Below are positions 35,612 through 43,946 of a DNA stretch of 64,000 nucleotides, one piece after another (position 1 is the first letter of the stretch; every line of letters begins with the position of its first letter). This DNA is from JAWQFO01 sp033436665 (GTDB lineage: Bacteria > Pseudomonadota > Alphaproteobacteria > Rhodobacterales > Rhodobacteraceae): the NCBI RefSeq assembly GCF_033436665.1, contig NZ_JAWQFO010000003.1, positions 434,001 through 498,000 of the forward strand, given 5' to 3'. The position numbers and the translations under genes were made by a program. The notes under the pieces are model-generated. The model saw nothing but the letters and a program-made list of their open reading frames with translations. It had not been told where the DNA came from and did not search any database.

Positions 35612-37072
35612 ATGAGCAAGGTGATCAAGGGCGGGACGGTCTGCACGGCAGACCGGGCCTGGCAGGCGGACGTGCTGATCGAAGGCGAGACGATCAGCCG
35701 GATCGGCGAGGATCTGAAAGGTGGCGAATACATCGATGCCGAGGGCGCCTACGTGATCCCCGGCGGCATCGACCCGCACACCCATCTCGAGATGCCCTTC
35801 ATGGGTACGACGGCGGCGGAGACCTTCGAAAGCGGGACCTGGGCGGCCGCGGTCGGCGGCACGACGATGATCGTCGATTTCTGCCTGCCGGGGGCGGACG
35901 GGTCGATCAAGAACGCGATCGAGGAGTGGCACCGCAAGTCGGCGCCGCAGATCTGTTCCGATGTCGGTTACCACATGGCGATCACCGGCTGGAACGAGAC
36001 GGTCTTCAACGAGATGAAGGATGCCGTCGATATGGGCGTCAACTCCTTCAAGCATTTCATGGCCTACAAGGGCGCGCTGATGGTCGAGGACGACGAGATG
36101 TTCGCCTCGTTCCAGCGTTGTGCCGAGCTCGGCGCTTTGCCGATGGTGCATGCCGAGAACGGCGACGTAGTGGCAGCACTGCAGGAGAAATACTTCAACC
36201 TCGGCATGACGGGCCCCGAGGCGCATGCCTATTCGCGTCCGCCGGAGGTCGAGGGAGAGGCGGCGAACCGGGCGATCATGATCGCCGATGCGGCCGGTGT
36301 GCCGCTCTACATCGTGCACGTCTCCTGCGAGCAGGCGCACGAGGCGATCCGGCGCGCGCGCCAGAAAGGCATGCGGGTCTACGGCGAGCCGCTGATCCAG
36401 TTCCTGACGCTCGACGAAAGCGAGTACTTCAACACCGACTGGGACCATGCAGCACGGCGCGTGATGTCGCCGCCGTTCCGCTCGAAGGATCACCAGGACA
36501 GTCTCTGGGCCGGTTTGCAGTCGGGATCCCTGCAGGTGGTGGCCACCGACCATGCCGCCTTCACCACCGAGCAGAAGCGCGCCGGCAAGGACGATTTCCG
36601 GATCATCCCGAACGGGTCCAACGGGCTCGAGGAGCGCCTGGCCGTGCTCTGGACGCAAGGGGTCGAGACCGGGCGGCTGACGCCGAGCGAGTTCGTCGCG
36701 GCGACCTCGACCAACGTCGCCAAGATCCTCAACATCTACCCGCGCAAGGGCGCGCTGGTGGAAGGGGCGGATGCCGACATCGTGGTCTGGGATCCGAAGA
36801 TCTCGAAGACGATCAGCCCGTCGAACCACCACTCGGTGCTCGACTACAACGTCTTCGAAGGTTTCGAGGTCACGGCCCAAAGCCGCTTTACGCTGAACCG
36901 GGGCGAGGTGATCTGGGCCTGGGGCCAGAATTCGCAGCCGAACCCGGGACGCGGGCGGTTCATTCCGCGCCCGGCGTTCTCCTCGGCGGCCAAGGCGCTG
37001 TCGAAGTGGAAGGAGCTCAATGCGCCCAAGATGATCCATCGCGATCCGCTGAACATCCCGGCCGGAATCTGA
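35612..37072 (+). CDS. hydA: Dihydropyrimidinase
   Basis: A 486-residue amidohydrolase that opens dihydrouracil and dihydrothymine rings to N-carbamoyl-beta-amino acids. Binuclear zinc ligands are visible: GIDPHTHLEMP near residue 55, the carbamylated lysine in FKHFMAYKGAL near 155, MVHAENGD near 182, IVHVSCEQAH near 235 and ATDHAAFT near 315. GGGAGAG lies just before the ATG. It supplies the middle step between PreTA and the ureidopropionase, and heads the run into the ABC importer genes. Confidence 0.93.
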   Translation: MSKVIKGGTVCTADRAWQADVLIEGETISRIGEDLKGGEYIDAEGAYVIPGGIDPHTHLEMPFMGTTAAETFESGTWAAAVGGTTMIVDFCLPGADGSIKNAIEEWHRKSAPQICSDVGYHMAITGWNETVFNEMKDAVDMGVNSFKHFMAYKGALMVEDDEMFASFQRCAELGALPMVHAENGDVVAALQEKYFNLGMTGPEAHAYSRPPEVEGEAANRAIMIADAAGVPLYIVHVSCEQAHEAIRRARQKGMRVYGEPLIQFLTLDESEYFNTDWDHAARRVMSPPFRSKDHQDSLWAGLQSGSLQVVATDHAAFTTEQKRAGKDDFRIIPNGSNGLEERLAVLWTQGVETGRLTPSEFVAATSTNVAKILNIYPRKGALVEGADADIVVWDPKISKTISPSNHHSVLDYNVFEGFEVTAQSRFTLNRGEVIWAWGQNSQPNPGRGRFIPRPAFSSAAKALSKWKELNAPKMIHRDPLNIPAGI

Positions 37073-37078
37073 GGCGGG

Positions 37079-37888
37079 ATGGCGGACGGCAGCGGGACGG
37101 AGATCGGCGTGACGGAGACGGCAATCGCGGCGCGGGGGTTGAACCTGACCTTCCAGACGGGGGACGGGCCGGTGCATGCGCTCAAGGACGTCGACCTCGA
37201 GATCGGCAAGGGCGAGTTCGTGAGCTTCATCGGGCCCTCGGGCTGCGGCAAGACCACCTTCCTGCGGGTGATGGCCGATCTCGAACAGCCCACCAGCGGC
37301 AGCGTCACCGTGAACGGTGCAAGCCCCGAGGAGGCGCGCCGCGCGCGTGCCTATGGCTATGTCTTCCAGGCGGCGGGGCTCTATCCGTGGCGGACGATCG
37401 GCGGCAACATCCGCCTGCCGCTCGAGATCATGGGGTACGCGAAGGCCGAGCAGGACGCGCGGGTGGCGCGGGTTCTTGACCTGGTCGATCTTGAAGGCTT
37501 CGAAAAGAAGTATCCCTGGCAGCTGTCGGGCGGCATGCAGCAGCGCGCGTCGATCGCCCGGGCGTTGAGCTTCGACGCCGACATCCTGCTGATGGACGAA
37601 CCGTTCGGCGCGCTCGACGAGATCGTGCGCGATCACCTCAACGAGCAGCTTCTCAAGCTGTGGGACCGGACCGGCAAGACCATCGCCTTCGTGACCCATT
37701 CGATCCCCGAGGCGGTCTTCCTGTCGACGCGGATCGTGGTCATGTCGCCACGCCCGGGTCGAATCACAGACGTCATCGACAGCCCGCTGCCGCGCGAACG
37801 CCCGCTCGACATCCGGGACACGCCTGAGTTTCTCGAGGTCGCCCACCGGGTACGCGAAGGGCTGCGCGCGGGGCACTCCTATGACTGA
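37079..37888 (+). CDS. ABC transporter ATP-binding protein (NitT/TauT type)
   Basis: A 269-residue ATPase of the nitrate/taurine/thiamine-precursor importer group. It has Walker A GPSGCGKTTF near residue 51, signature LSGGMQQRASIARAL near 148, Walker B ILLMDEPFGALDE and switch His in VTHSIPEA. It starts six bases after the dihydropyrimidinase stop. With two permeases and a substrate-binding protein downstream it forms a complete importer, whose placement suggests pyrimidines or a related base as substrate. Confidence 0.88.
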   Translation: MADGSGTEIGVTETAIAARGLNLTFQTGDGPVHALKDVDLEIGKGEFVSFIGPSGCGKTTFLRVMADLEQPTSGSVTVNGASPEEARRARAYGYVFQAAGLYPWRTIGGNIRLPLEIMGYAKAEQDARVARVLDLVDLEGFEKKYPWQLSGGMQQRASIARALSFDADILLMDEPFGALDEIVRDHLNEQLLKLWDRTGKTIAFVTHSIPEAVFLSTRIVVMSPRPGRITDVIDSPLPRERPLDIRDTPEFLEVAHRVREGLRAGHSYD

Positions 37889-37897
37889 GGCCAGGTC

Positions 37898-38764
37898 GTG
37901 ACACGGACCCTGCTTCCGGTGCTGACGGTGGTCGCGGCGATCGTCGCGATCTGGTATGCCGCCGCGATCTGGCTCAACGCGCCCTGGGCGCTCGACAGCG
38001 CGGCGCGGGCCGACCGTGAGCTGGGGTTCTCCGAACTCGTCGCCGATACATGGTCGCAGGACAAGCCCAAGCTGCCCGCCCCGCACCAGGTGGCGGTCGA
38101 GGTCTGGGACACCACGGTGGAAAAGAAGATCACGTCGAAACGCTCGCTGGTCTACCACGCCTGGATCACGCTCAGCGCCACGCTTGCGGGGTTCGCGCTG
38201 GGCACGCTGCTGGGCATCGCGCTGGCGGTCGGCATCGTCTACAACCGGACGATGGACATGTCGGTGATGCCCTGGGTCATCGCCAGCCAGACCATCCCGA
38301 TCCTCGCCATCGCGCCGATGATCATCGTCGTGCTGAACGCCGTGGGGATTTCGGGCCTGCTGCCCAAGGCGGTGATCTCGATGTACCTGTCGTTTTTCCC
38401 GGTGGTCGTCGGCATGGTGAAGGGGCTGCGCAGCCCAGATGCGATGCAGCTCGACCAGATGCGGACCTGGAACGCCAGTGCGCAGCAGACCTTCTGGAAG
38501 CTGCGGTTGCCGTCCTCGATGCCTTATCTCTTCACTTCGCTGAAAATCGGCGTCGCGGCCTCGCTGGTCGGGGCAATCGTCGGAGAGTTGCCGACCGGTG
38601 CTGTGGCCGGGCTTGGCGCGCGCCTGCTGGCGGGCAGCTACTACGGCCAGACAATCCAGATCTGGTCGGCGCTCTTCATGGCCGCGGCGCTGGCGGCGGC
38701 GCTGGTGGCGCTGATCGGGCTGGTGCAACGCGTCACGCTCGAGCGCATGGGGATGGCGCGATGA
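37898..38764 (+). CDS. ABC transporter permease 1 (NitT/TauT type)
   Basis: A 288-residue inner-membrane permease starting with GTG. An N-terminal helix is followed by a long periplasmic segment (about residues 35-85) and then about five more helices. The EAA-type loop that contacts the ATPase is LDQMRTWNASAQQTFWKLRLPSSMPYLF, written here in part: MRTWNASAQQTFWKLRLP near 190. Its stop overlaps the ATG of the second permease, so a heterodimer is likely. Confidence 0.87.
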   Translation: MTRTLLPVLTVVAAIVAIWYAAAIWLNAPWALDSAARADRELGFSELVADTWSQDKPKLPAPHQVAVEVWDTTVEKKITSKRSLVYHAWITLSATLAGFALGTLLGIALAVGIVYNRTMDMSVMPWVIASQTIPILAIAPMIIVVLNAVGISGLLPKAVISMYLSFFPVVVGMVKGLRSPDAMQLDQMRTWNASAQQTFWKLRLPSSMPYLFTSLKIGVAASLVGAIVGELPTGAVAGLGARLLAGSYYGQTIQIWSALFMAAALAAALVALIGLVQRVTLERMGMAR

Positions 38765-39603
38765 CCGGCTGGGTGATCTTCGCACTTGGCGCATGGGCGC
38801 TGGGCTGGGCTGCCAATTCCCGGCTCTCGCGTCTTCCACCGTCGCGGCTGATCTCGCTGCTTGTCCCGGCGATCTTCGGTCTGACCCTGATCGCGGTCTG
38901 GGAAGGCCTCGTGCGTGGTTTCGGCATCAGCCCGGTCCTGTTGCCTGCCCCCTCGGCCATCGCCCAACGCATGGCGACCTCGCTGCCGATCCTGTGGGAG
39001 GACTTCGTGCAGACCGTCATCAAGGGCGCGCTTTCGGGATATGTCATCGGCTGCGGCGCGGCCTTTCTCACGGCCATCGCCGTTGACCGCTTCCCGTTCC
39101 TGCAGCGGGGCCTTCTGCCCGTGGGCAATTTCGTCGCCGCTCTGCCGATCATCGGTATGGCCCCAATCCTGGTCATGTGGTTCGGCTTCGACTGGCAGTC
39201 GAAGGCTGCCGTCGTCGTGGTCATGGTCTTTTTCCCTATGCTGGTGAACAGCGTGCAGGGCTTGCAGGCGACCGACCCGATGCAGCGCGACCTGATGCGC
39301 ACCTATGCCGCGGGCTACTGGCCGACACTTCTGAAGCTGCGCCTGCCGGCTGCCATGCCCTTCATCTTCAATGGGCTCAAGATCGCCTCGACCCTTGCCC
39401 TGATCGGCGCCATCGTGGCCGAATTCTTCGGCTCGCCCGTGCGCGGTATGGGGTTTCGCATCTCGACCTCGGTCGGACAGCTTGCGCTGGATCTCGTCTG
39501 GGCGGAGATTGTCGTGGCGGCACTCGCCGGCTCGGCGTTTTACGGGGCCGTGGCCCTGATCGAACGGGCGGTGACCTTCTGGCACCCGTCCCAACAACAC
39601 TGA
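38761..39603 (+). CDS. ABC transporter permease 2 (NitT/TauT type)
   Basis: A 280-residue permease with about six hydrophobic helices. The EAA-like loop is MRTYAAGYWPTLLKLRLPAA near residue 180, the counterpart of the loop in permease 1. The start overlaps the previous stop (ATGA). The pair plus one ATPase and one binding protein match predicted pyrimidine or hydroxymethylpyrimidine-type importers found beside hydantoinase genes. Confidence 0.87.
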   Translation: MTGWVIFALGAWALGWAANSRLSRLPPSRLISLLVPAIFGLTLIAVWEGLVRGFGISPVLLPAPSAIAQRMATSLPILWEDFVQTVIKGALSGYVIGCGAAFLTAIAVDRFPFLQRGLLPVGNFVAALPIIGMAPILVMWFGFDWQSKAAVVVVMVFFPMLVNSVQGLQATDPMQRDLMRTYAAGYWPTLLKLRLPAAMPFIFNGLKIASTLALIGAIVAEFFGSPVRGMGFRISTSVGQLALDLVWAEIVVAALAGSAFYGAVALIERAVTFWHPSQQH

Positions 39604-39635
39604 AAAAAAATCGAAGACCAACAAGGAGAGACACC

Positions 39636-40616
39636 ATGACAAACAAGACACTCGGCGCCGCGGCACTCGCGGTCGCGTTCTGGGGCGGGCAGGCACAGGC
39701 CGCCGACGAAATGACGCTGCAGCTGAAATGGGTCACGCAAGCCCAGTTCGCGGGCTACTACGTGGCGCTCGAGAACGGTTTCTACGAGGAAGAAGGGCTC
39801 GACGTGACGATCAAGCCGGGCGGGCCCGACATCGCGCCGGTGCAGGTCCTGCTTGGCGGCGGTGCGGACGTGATGGTCGACTGGCTTCCGTCGGCACTTG
39901 CCGCGCGCGAAAAGGGCGCACCCATCGTGAACATCGCGCAGCCCTTCGCATCCTCGGGGCTGATGCTGACCTGTCTGAAAGAGCACGAGATCAATTCGCC
40001 CGCCGACTTCCCGGGCCACACGCTGGGCACCTGGTTCTTCGGCAACGAGATCCCGCTTTTTTCCTGGATGGGCAAGCTCGGCTACCCGACGGACGGCTCG
40101 GAAGGCGGCGTGACGATCCAGAAGATCAACTTCAACGTCGATCCGCTGCTCCAGAAGCAGGTCGAGTGCGCTACCACCATGACCTACAACGAATACTGGC
40201 AGGTCATCGACGCAGGACTCACGCCCGAAGACCTGGTGGTCTTCAAGTACGAGGACGAAGGCATCTCGACGCTCGAGGACGGGCTCTACACGACCGAGGA
40301 AAAGCTTTCGGACCCGGCCGAGGTCGACAAACTGGCGCGGTTCGTCCGCGCTTCGATGAAGGGCTGGAAATGGGCCGAAGAGAACCCGGACAAAGCCGCC
40401 GAGGTCGTGCTGGAATACGACGAGACGGGCGCGCAGACCGAAAAGCACCAGAAACGCATGATGGGCGAGATCGCGAAACTGACCGAAGGCTCGGACGGCC
40501 GGCTCGACGAGGCGGCCTTTGACCGCTCGGTTCAGATCACCATGGAAGGCGGCATGATCACGAAAGAACCGGAGGGTGCCTTTACGCACGACATCACGGA
40601 CAAGGCGCTGAACTGA
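39636..40616 (+). CDS. ABC transporter substrate-binding protein (NMT1/THI5-like)
   Basis: A 326-residue periplasmic protein with a signal peptide cut after AQA (GAAALAVAFWGGQAQA). The mature start has the NMT1/THI5 pattern LQLKWVTQAQFAGYYVALENG, then GGPDIAPVQVLLGGGAD and a C-terminal helical part. THI5-like proteins bind pyrimidine-ring compounds. In this context the ligand may be a pyrimidine base or dihydropyrimidine, which is inference. AAGGAGAG lies 6 bases before the ATG, and a strong terminator follows. Confidence 0.87.
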   Translation: MTNKTLGAAALAVAFWGGQAQAADEMTLQLKWVTQAQFAGYYVALENGFYEEEGLDVTIKPGGPDIAPVQVLLGGGADVMVDWLPSALAAREKGAPIVNIAQPFASSGLMLTCLKEHEINSPADFPGHTLGTWFFGNEIPLFSWMGKLGYPTDGSEGGVTIQKINFNVDPLLQKQVECATTMTYNEYWQVIDAGLTPEDLVVFKYEDEGISTLEDGLYTTEEKLSDPAEVDKLARFVRASMKGWKWAEENPDKAAEVVLEYDETGAQTEKHQKRMMGEIAKLTEGSDGRLDEAAFDRSVQITMEGGMITKEPEGAFTHDITDKALN

Positions 40617-40637
40617 CAGTAAGCTTCTGCGAAGTAT

Positions 40638-40670
40638 AAAGGGGCGGCAGGGATTCTGCCGCCCCTTTCT
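40638..40670 (+). terminator. Intrinsic terminator after the pyrimidine importer operon
   Basis: AAAGGGGCGGCAG pairs with CTGCCGCCCCTTT around GGATT and is followed by CT; the 13-bp stem is perfect. It lies 22 bases past the binding-protein stop codon and marks the end of the pyrimidine operon. Confidence 0.85.
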
Positions 40671-40754
40671 CAATCCGGGGTGCGGATGGATCGGACTTTC
40701 CGGCGCGGCAGACGACCGCTCGCCGGTCGAGCGATGGCGATTGCCTGCAGAAAG

Positions 40755-41306
40755 TCAGAGTACCGTGACCACCGTTCCGATCGGCACACGCTCGTAAAGG
40801 TCGATCACATGCGCGTTGAGCATCCGGATGCAACCGTTCGAGACTGACTGGCCGATGCTTTGCGGTTCGGTGGTGCCGTGAATGCGGAAGAAGGTATCCC
40901 GTCCGTCCTGAAAGAGGTAGAGCGCGCGTGCCCCGAGCGGGTTGGTCGGACCGCCCGGCTGCGCCTCTTCGTTGCCTACGAAGCGCTGGTAGAGCACCGG
41001 GTCCCGCTCGATCATCTCGTCGGTGGGCCGCCACGTCGGCCATTCCTTCTTGACGTCGATCGAGGCGACACCCTGGAACTGCAGGCCGGCACGCCCGACG
41101 CCGACGCCGTAGCGGATCGCCTCGCGCTGGTCGGTGACGAAGTAGAGGTAGTAGCGCCGCGGCACGACCAGCATCTGGCCCGGCAGAAAGTCTTTCTTGA
41201 TCCGCACGTATTGCGGGCGCGGGTCGAACGGTTTTGCCTCGGCCTCGACGATCCCCGGGAGAACAGTCGTGGCGAGAGCGCTGGCTAGGAAGGTACGTCG
41301 ATGCAT
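40755..41306 (-). CDS. L,D-transpeptidase (YkuD domain)
   Basis: A 183-residue exported enzyme that forms 3-3 peptidoglycan cross-links or attaches proteins to peptidoglycan. The N-terminus MHRRTFLASALATTVLPGIV is a signal sequence with an Arg pair. The catalytic motif is split as FRIHGTTEPQSIGQ and SVSNGCIRM, with the nucleophile Cys. GGPTNPLGARALYLF near residue 118 is also typical. The ATG at 41306 has GGAG 8 bases upstream; 21 earlier codons are open but lack signal. Confidence 0.88.
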   Translation of the reverse strand: MHRRTFLASALATTVLPGIVEAEAKPFDPRPQYVRIKKDFLPGQMLVVPRRYYLYFVTDQREAIRYGVGVGRAGLQFQGVASIDVKKEWPTWRPTDEMIERDPVLYQRFVGNEEAQPGGPTNPLGARALYLFQDGRDTFFRIHGTTEPQSIGQSVSNGCIRMLNAHVIDLYERVPIGTVVTVL

Positions 41307-41381
41307 GTCTGGCTCCGGCTGAACTGCTGAAACAACTTCATTTTCTGCGAACTGTTCCGGTTTTGGCAAGTCCGGGAACGC

Positions 41382-41412
41382 AAAAACCGGCGCTCCGTCA
41401 GGAAACGCCGGT
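41382..41412 (-). terminator. Terminator of the cold-shock gene at 41443
   Basis: On the minus strand ACCGGCG pairs with CGCCGGT across a 13-base loop and is followed by TTTT. It lies about 30 bases past the cold-shock stop codon and before the L,D-transpeptidase gene. Confidence 0.7.
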
Positions 41413-41442
41413 CTCTATCACGTCCGCGATGGGACGATCCCT

Positions 41443-41649
41443 TCAGAGAAGGGCGAGGTTCGATGCCGATTCGCGGCCGTCGCGGCCGGCTTCGATGTCG
41501 AAAGACACCTTCTGATTGTCGGCAAGACCGGTCAGCCCGGCACGTTCGACGGCAGAGATGTGCACGAACACGTCCTTTTTGCCGCCGTCCGGCGCGATAA
41601 AGCCGAAGCCCTTCGTAGTGTTGAACCATTTCACGGTGCCAGTGGCCAT
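41443..41649 (-). CDS. Cold-shock domain protein (CspA family), second copy
   Basis: A 68-residue protein with TGTVKWFNTTKGFGFI (RNP1 KGFGFI) and DVFVHISAVERAGL (RNP2). It closely matches the copy at 28225, and both end with a GRDGRES segment. The ATG follows AAGGAGACCACGGA. Differences from the first copy lie mainly around the loop after RNP1 and at the C-terminus, so they may be expressed under different conditions. Confidence 0.92.
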   Translation of the reverse strand: MATGTVKWFNTTKGFGFIAPDGGKKDVFVHISAVERAGLTGLADNQKVSFDIEAGRDGRESASNLALL

Positions 41650-41819
41650 TCCGTGGTCTCCTTGATCTGTGCCATCCGCGTTGGTGCGATGGCTCGGCGC
41701 GTCGGTCTGGATCGAAACCTGATCGCCTTTGGGGGAGACAGAGGGTCGACGTAGAATAACGGTAGCAGCAGCCGTTATGGCGCTTTCGGCGGTCTGATGC
41801 AAGGGCGGACACCCGGCCG

Positions 41820-42125
41820 TCAGGCCACTTGGGAGCCGGTGTCCTCCTCGGCCTGCCGCGCACGGAGGTGGTCCGCGGTCTGTTTGTCGGCTGCCGCGTC
41901 CTCTTCCCAGGACCGGATCGCTGCCTCGAGTTCGCGGCGCGCGGCGGCGTCCGCCGCGCGGCTTTGCTGCATCGCCCCGACTACGAGCATGATGGCGGAT
42001 ATGCCGGTACCGACGACGGCATAGACGGCAAGCGCGCCCAGAAAGCTGGCGCCGAAGGCAAACCAGCTCAGAAGAAAGCTCGCAAAACCGAAGATGCCGC
42101 CAACGAGCACCGAAACGACCGCCAT
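41820..42125 (-). CDS. Small membrane protein of unknown function
   Basis: A 101-residue protein with two hydrophobic helices (VLVGGIFGFASFLLSWFAFG and ALAVYAVVGTGISAIMLVVG) followed by a charged, helical tail of about 45 residues (RELEAAIRSWEEDAAADKQ). I do not recognise a family. The ATG at 42125 follows AAAGGGGTCAGG. The layout (N-terminal hairpin in the membrane, cytoplasmic helix) is common for membrane adaptors, but no function can be given. Confidence 0.65.
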   Translation of the reverse strand: MAVVSVLVGGIFGFASFLLSWFAFGASFLGALAVYAVVGTGISAIMLVVGAMQQSRAADAAARRELEAAIRSWEEDAAADKQTADHLRARQAEEDTGSQVA

Positions 42126-42361
42126 GACCTGACCCCTTTGCCTGCCCGACATGTCTAGAGACGCGCCGTTAAGGCTTGATGAAGAGCCCAGACGGTTTTT
42201 TGACCGGTCGCCGGGTCGCGGAACGCGGCGCGGCGATTCGCTCGGGATCCGGGCCTCGCCGCGTGCGTGCGACCTGGGGTAGTCGGAACAAAACCGGTGG
42301 TGGCGGGTTCGATCCGTGACCGAACGTCACGAGAGCGATGTTAACGTTCTCAGCCCTCGAT
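42126..42361. other. Intergenic stretch with no recognised gene
   Basis: Together with the following CRP-type site and promoter it fills the roughly 330 bases between the small membrane protein gene and the 46-residue ORF. I see no coding potential or RNA family. The stretch near 42175-42210 is rich in GC dyads but has no clear terminator. Confidence 0.4.
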
Positions 42362-42377
42362 TGTGATGAAAATCACA
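42362..42377 (+). promoter_or_regulatory. CRP/FNR-superfamily operator ahead of a 46-residue ORF
   Basis: TGTGATGAAAATCACA is a perfect TGTGA-N6-TCACA palindrome, followed by GAC. A possible -10 (TAGTAT, 42399-42404) would put the transcription start about 41.5 bases from its centre, the spacing of class II activator promoters. Related sites are at 54582, 55298 and 56054. It lies 77 bases before the start of the small ORF. Confidence 0.6.
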
Positions 42378-42454
42378 GACGGTGAAGCTGGCGGGAGTTA
42401 GTATTGGTACATGGTCCGGAGAATTAGTCCGGATTGGTAAATGGAGAACGAGTG

Positions 42455-42595
42455 ATGACTTCTCATGACGTAATCGATTATTTCCAACCGACCCGCAAAC
42501 GTCCCGACATCAGATTGCGCCGCCGCCCTGCAGGCCGCGTTCCGGGTCCGGTCAGCCCCACCGACTGGCAGTTCACCGACTGGGCTTCGATCTAA
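42455..42595 (+). CDS. Small basic protein, 46 residues
   Basis: A short ORF with good support: GGAGAACGAG lies before the ATG, a CRP-type palindrome precedes it and a terminator follows. The product starts MTSHDVIDYFQPTRKRPD and ends FTDWASI, with an Arg/Pro-rich middle (LRRRPAGRVPGP). It has no membrane segment and no family that I recognise. It could be a DNA- or protein-binding peptide; that is a guess from charge only. Confidence 0.6.
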   Translation: MTSHDVIDYFQPTRKRPDIRLRRRPAGRVPGPVSPTDWQFTDWASI

Positions 42596-42630
42596 GCGTC
42601 GACGGTTCCTCCCCACCGATCGTCGCCATC

Positions 42631-42660
42631 GCCTCGCCGGACTTTCCGGCGGGGCCTTTT
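42631..42660 (+). terminator. Terminator of the 46-residue ORF
   Basis: GCCTCGCCGGA pairs with TCCGGCGGGGC (one G-U pair) around CTT, followed by CTTTT. It lies 36 bases past the small ORF stop, which supports the ORF being a separate transcript. Confidence 0.7.
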
Positions 42661-42752
42661 CCGAAGGCGTGTCGGAGGGAGACCATTTCCGACCCCACGG
42701 AAGTTCGGCAAAAGGCCGTGACATCGCGCGACCCCGACGTATGATCCGCGCC

Positions 42753-43142
42753 ATGGAACTGATAGCATTCGACCACGTCAACGTCCGGACCGCGAAACTC
42801 GACGAGATGATCGACTGGTACGGCGACGTCCTCGGGCTCGCGCCGGGAAAACGACCTGACTTCCCGTTTCCGGGCGCATGGCTCTATCTCGGCAACCAGC
42901 CTTACATCCATCTCGTCGATGCGCCGTCCGCGCGCGCCGGCGGCGGAGACATAACGCTTGAGCATTTTGCCTTCCGCGCGACTGGCCTGCCGGAATTTCG
43001 CAAAAAGCTGCAGGCGCGGGGGATCGAGCACAGCGTCGATCCGGTGCCGGGGTTCCCGATCGTGCAGGTCAACCTGCACGACCCCGAAGGCAACCACATC
43101 CACATCGACTTCGATGCGTCGGAACATTCCGAAGACACCTGA
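42753..43142 (+). CDS. VOC-family (glyoxalase/dioxygenase-like) protein
   Basis: A protein of about 129 residues with the vicinal-oxygen-chelate fold. The N-terminal module is LIAFDHVNVRTAKLDEMIDWYGDVLGL, of which FDHVNVRT carries a likely metal His. The second half has DITLEHFAFRATG (His) and NLHDPEGNHIHIDF (Glu/His). Metal-dependent activity is likely, but the substrate is unknown. An ATG four codons upstream (42741) is also possible; neither has a strong ribosome binding site. Confidence 0.8.
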   Translation: MELIAFDHVNVRTAKLDEMIDWYGDVLGLAPGKRPDFPFPGAWLYLGNQPYIHLVDAPSARAGGGDITLEHFAFRATGLPEFRKKLQARGIEHSVDPVPGFPIVQVNLHDPEGNHIHIDFDASEHSEDT

Positions 43143-43268
43143 GACCGACCTCATCACGAGCATCGTCAATCGCGGTGGACCTCGGCCCTGCGCCCATTTG
43201 CGCGCCGAAAATCCCGTAACACCAAATTAACCACGATCACCCAAGGATGCGCGCAGGAGGTGATCACC

Positions 43269-43943
43269 TTGGCTCGCATCGGACTTATTGCGCTGACCGT
43301 CTGGCTCTGGCTGGCGATGCCGGTACTGGCCGGGGCGTGGATGCGCGAGGAGGGCACAGGGTTCTTCTCCAGCAGCATTGAGCATGACGGCAAGGAGCAG
43401 GGAAACGCGAGCACCTACCTCGAGTTCGGTGCCCGCCCCGACCTGACCGTGGGCGCAGACCTATCGATCGAGCTTTTCCCCGAAAGTACCAGCACGAGTT
43501 ACGCCGGGTTCTTCCTGCGCCGCCCGCTGGGCAATGCAGAAGGCACGCATCGGTGGGCGTGGCGGCTTGGCGCCGGGGTCGCTTGGGACATGGAGGTGAC
43601 GCAGCCCTATCTCGAAACCGGCCTGCACTGGGGGCGCGGGATCGAACTTTGGCAGCGCTACGGCTGGGCCGCCATCGACGGCACGATCAAGTGGGAGACG
43701 ATGACGGGCGACCAGATCGTCAAGCTCGACAGCACGCTCGGGCTTGGCGTGAGCGAGCGGCTGAAGGGCATGATGCAGCTGTTTCTCGAGTACGATCAGG
43801 AGACCACGGTGACCAAGGTCGCGCCCTCGGTGCTCTGGGAGCCTGAGGGGTTCGGCGGGTTCACCTTCCAGTTCGGCGCTGTGATCGAAAGCGGGGCGGA
43901 GGACCGCCCGACGCTCAAGCTGGGGATCTGGCGCGAGTTCTGA
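43269..43943 (+). CDS. Exported protein, probable outer-membrane beta-barrel
   Basis: A protein of about 224 residues with a signal peptide (IGLIALTVWLWLAMPVLAGA). The rest alternates polar and hydrophobic residues with many aromatics (YLETGLHWGRGIELWQRYGW, GFTFQFGAVIESG) and ends in a strand with C-terminal Phe (LKLGIWREF), which is the usual outer-membrane barrel signature. I do not recognise a named family. The TTG at 43269 has GGAGG 8 bases upstream; a GTG at 43260 overlaps that site and is less likely. The stop is three bases from the convergent beta-helix gene. Confidence 0.65.
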   Translation: MARIGLIALTVWLWLAMPVLAGAWMREEGTGFFSSSIEHDGKEQGNASTYLEFGARPDLTVGADLSIELFPESTSTSYAGFFLRRPLGNAEGTHRWAWRLGAGVAWDMEVTQPYLETGLHWGRGIELWQRYGWAAIDGTIKWETMTGDQIVKLDSTLGLGVSERLKGMMQLFLEYDQETTVTKVAPSVLWEPEGFGGFTFQFGAVIESGAEDRPTLKLGIWREF

Positions 43944-43946
43944 ACC

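Noticed and set aside
35414..38839. 1,141-codon open frame opposite the dihydropyrimidinase and ABC genes
   Set aside because: It spans several genes that have clear motifs on the plus strand; composition (Arg, His, Asp) is typical of a shadow.
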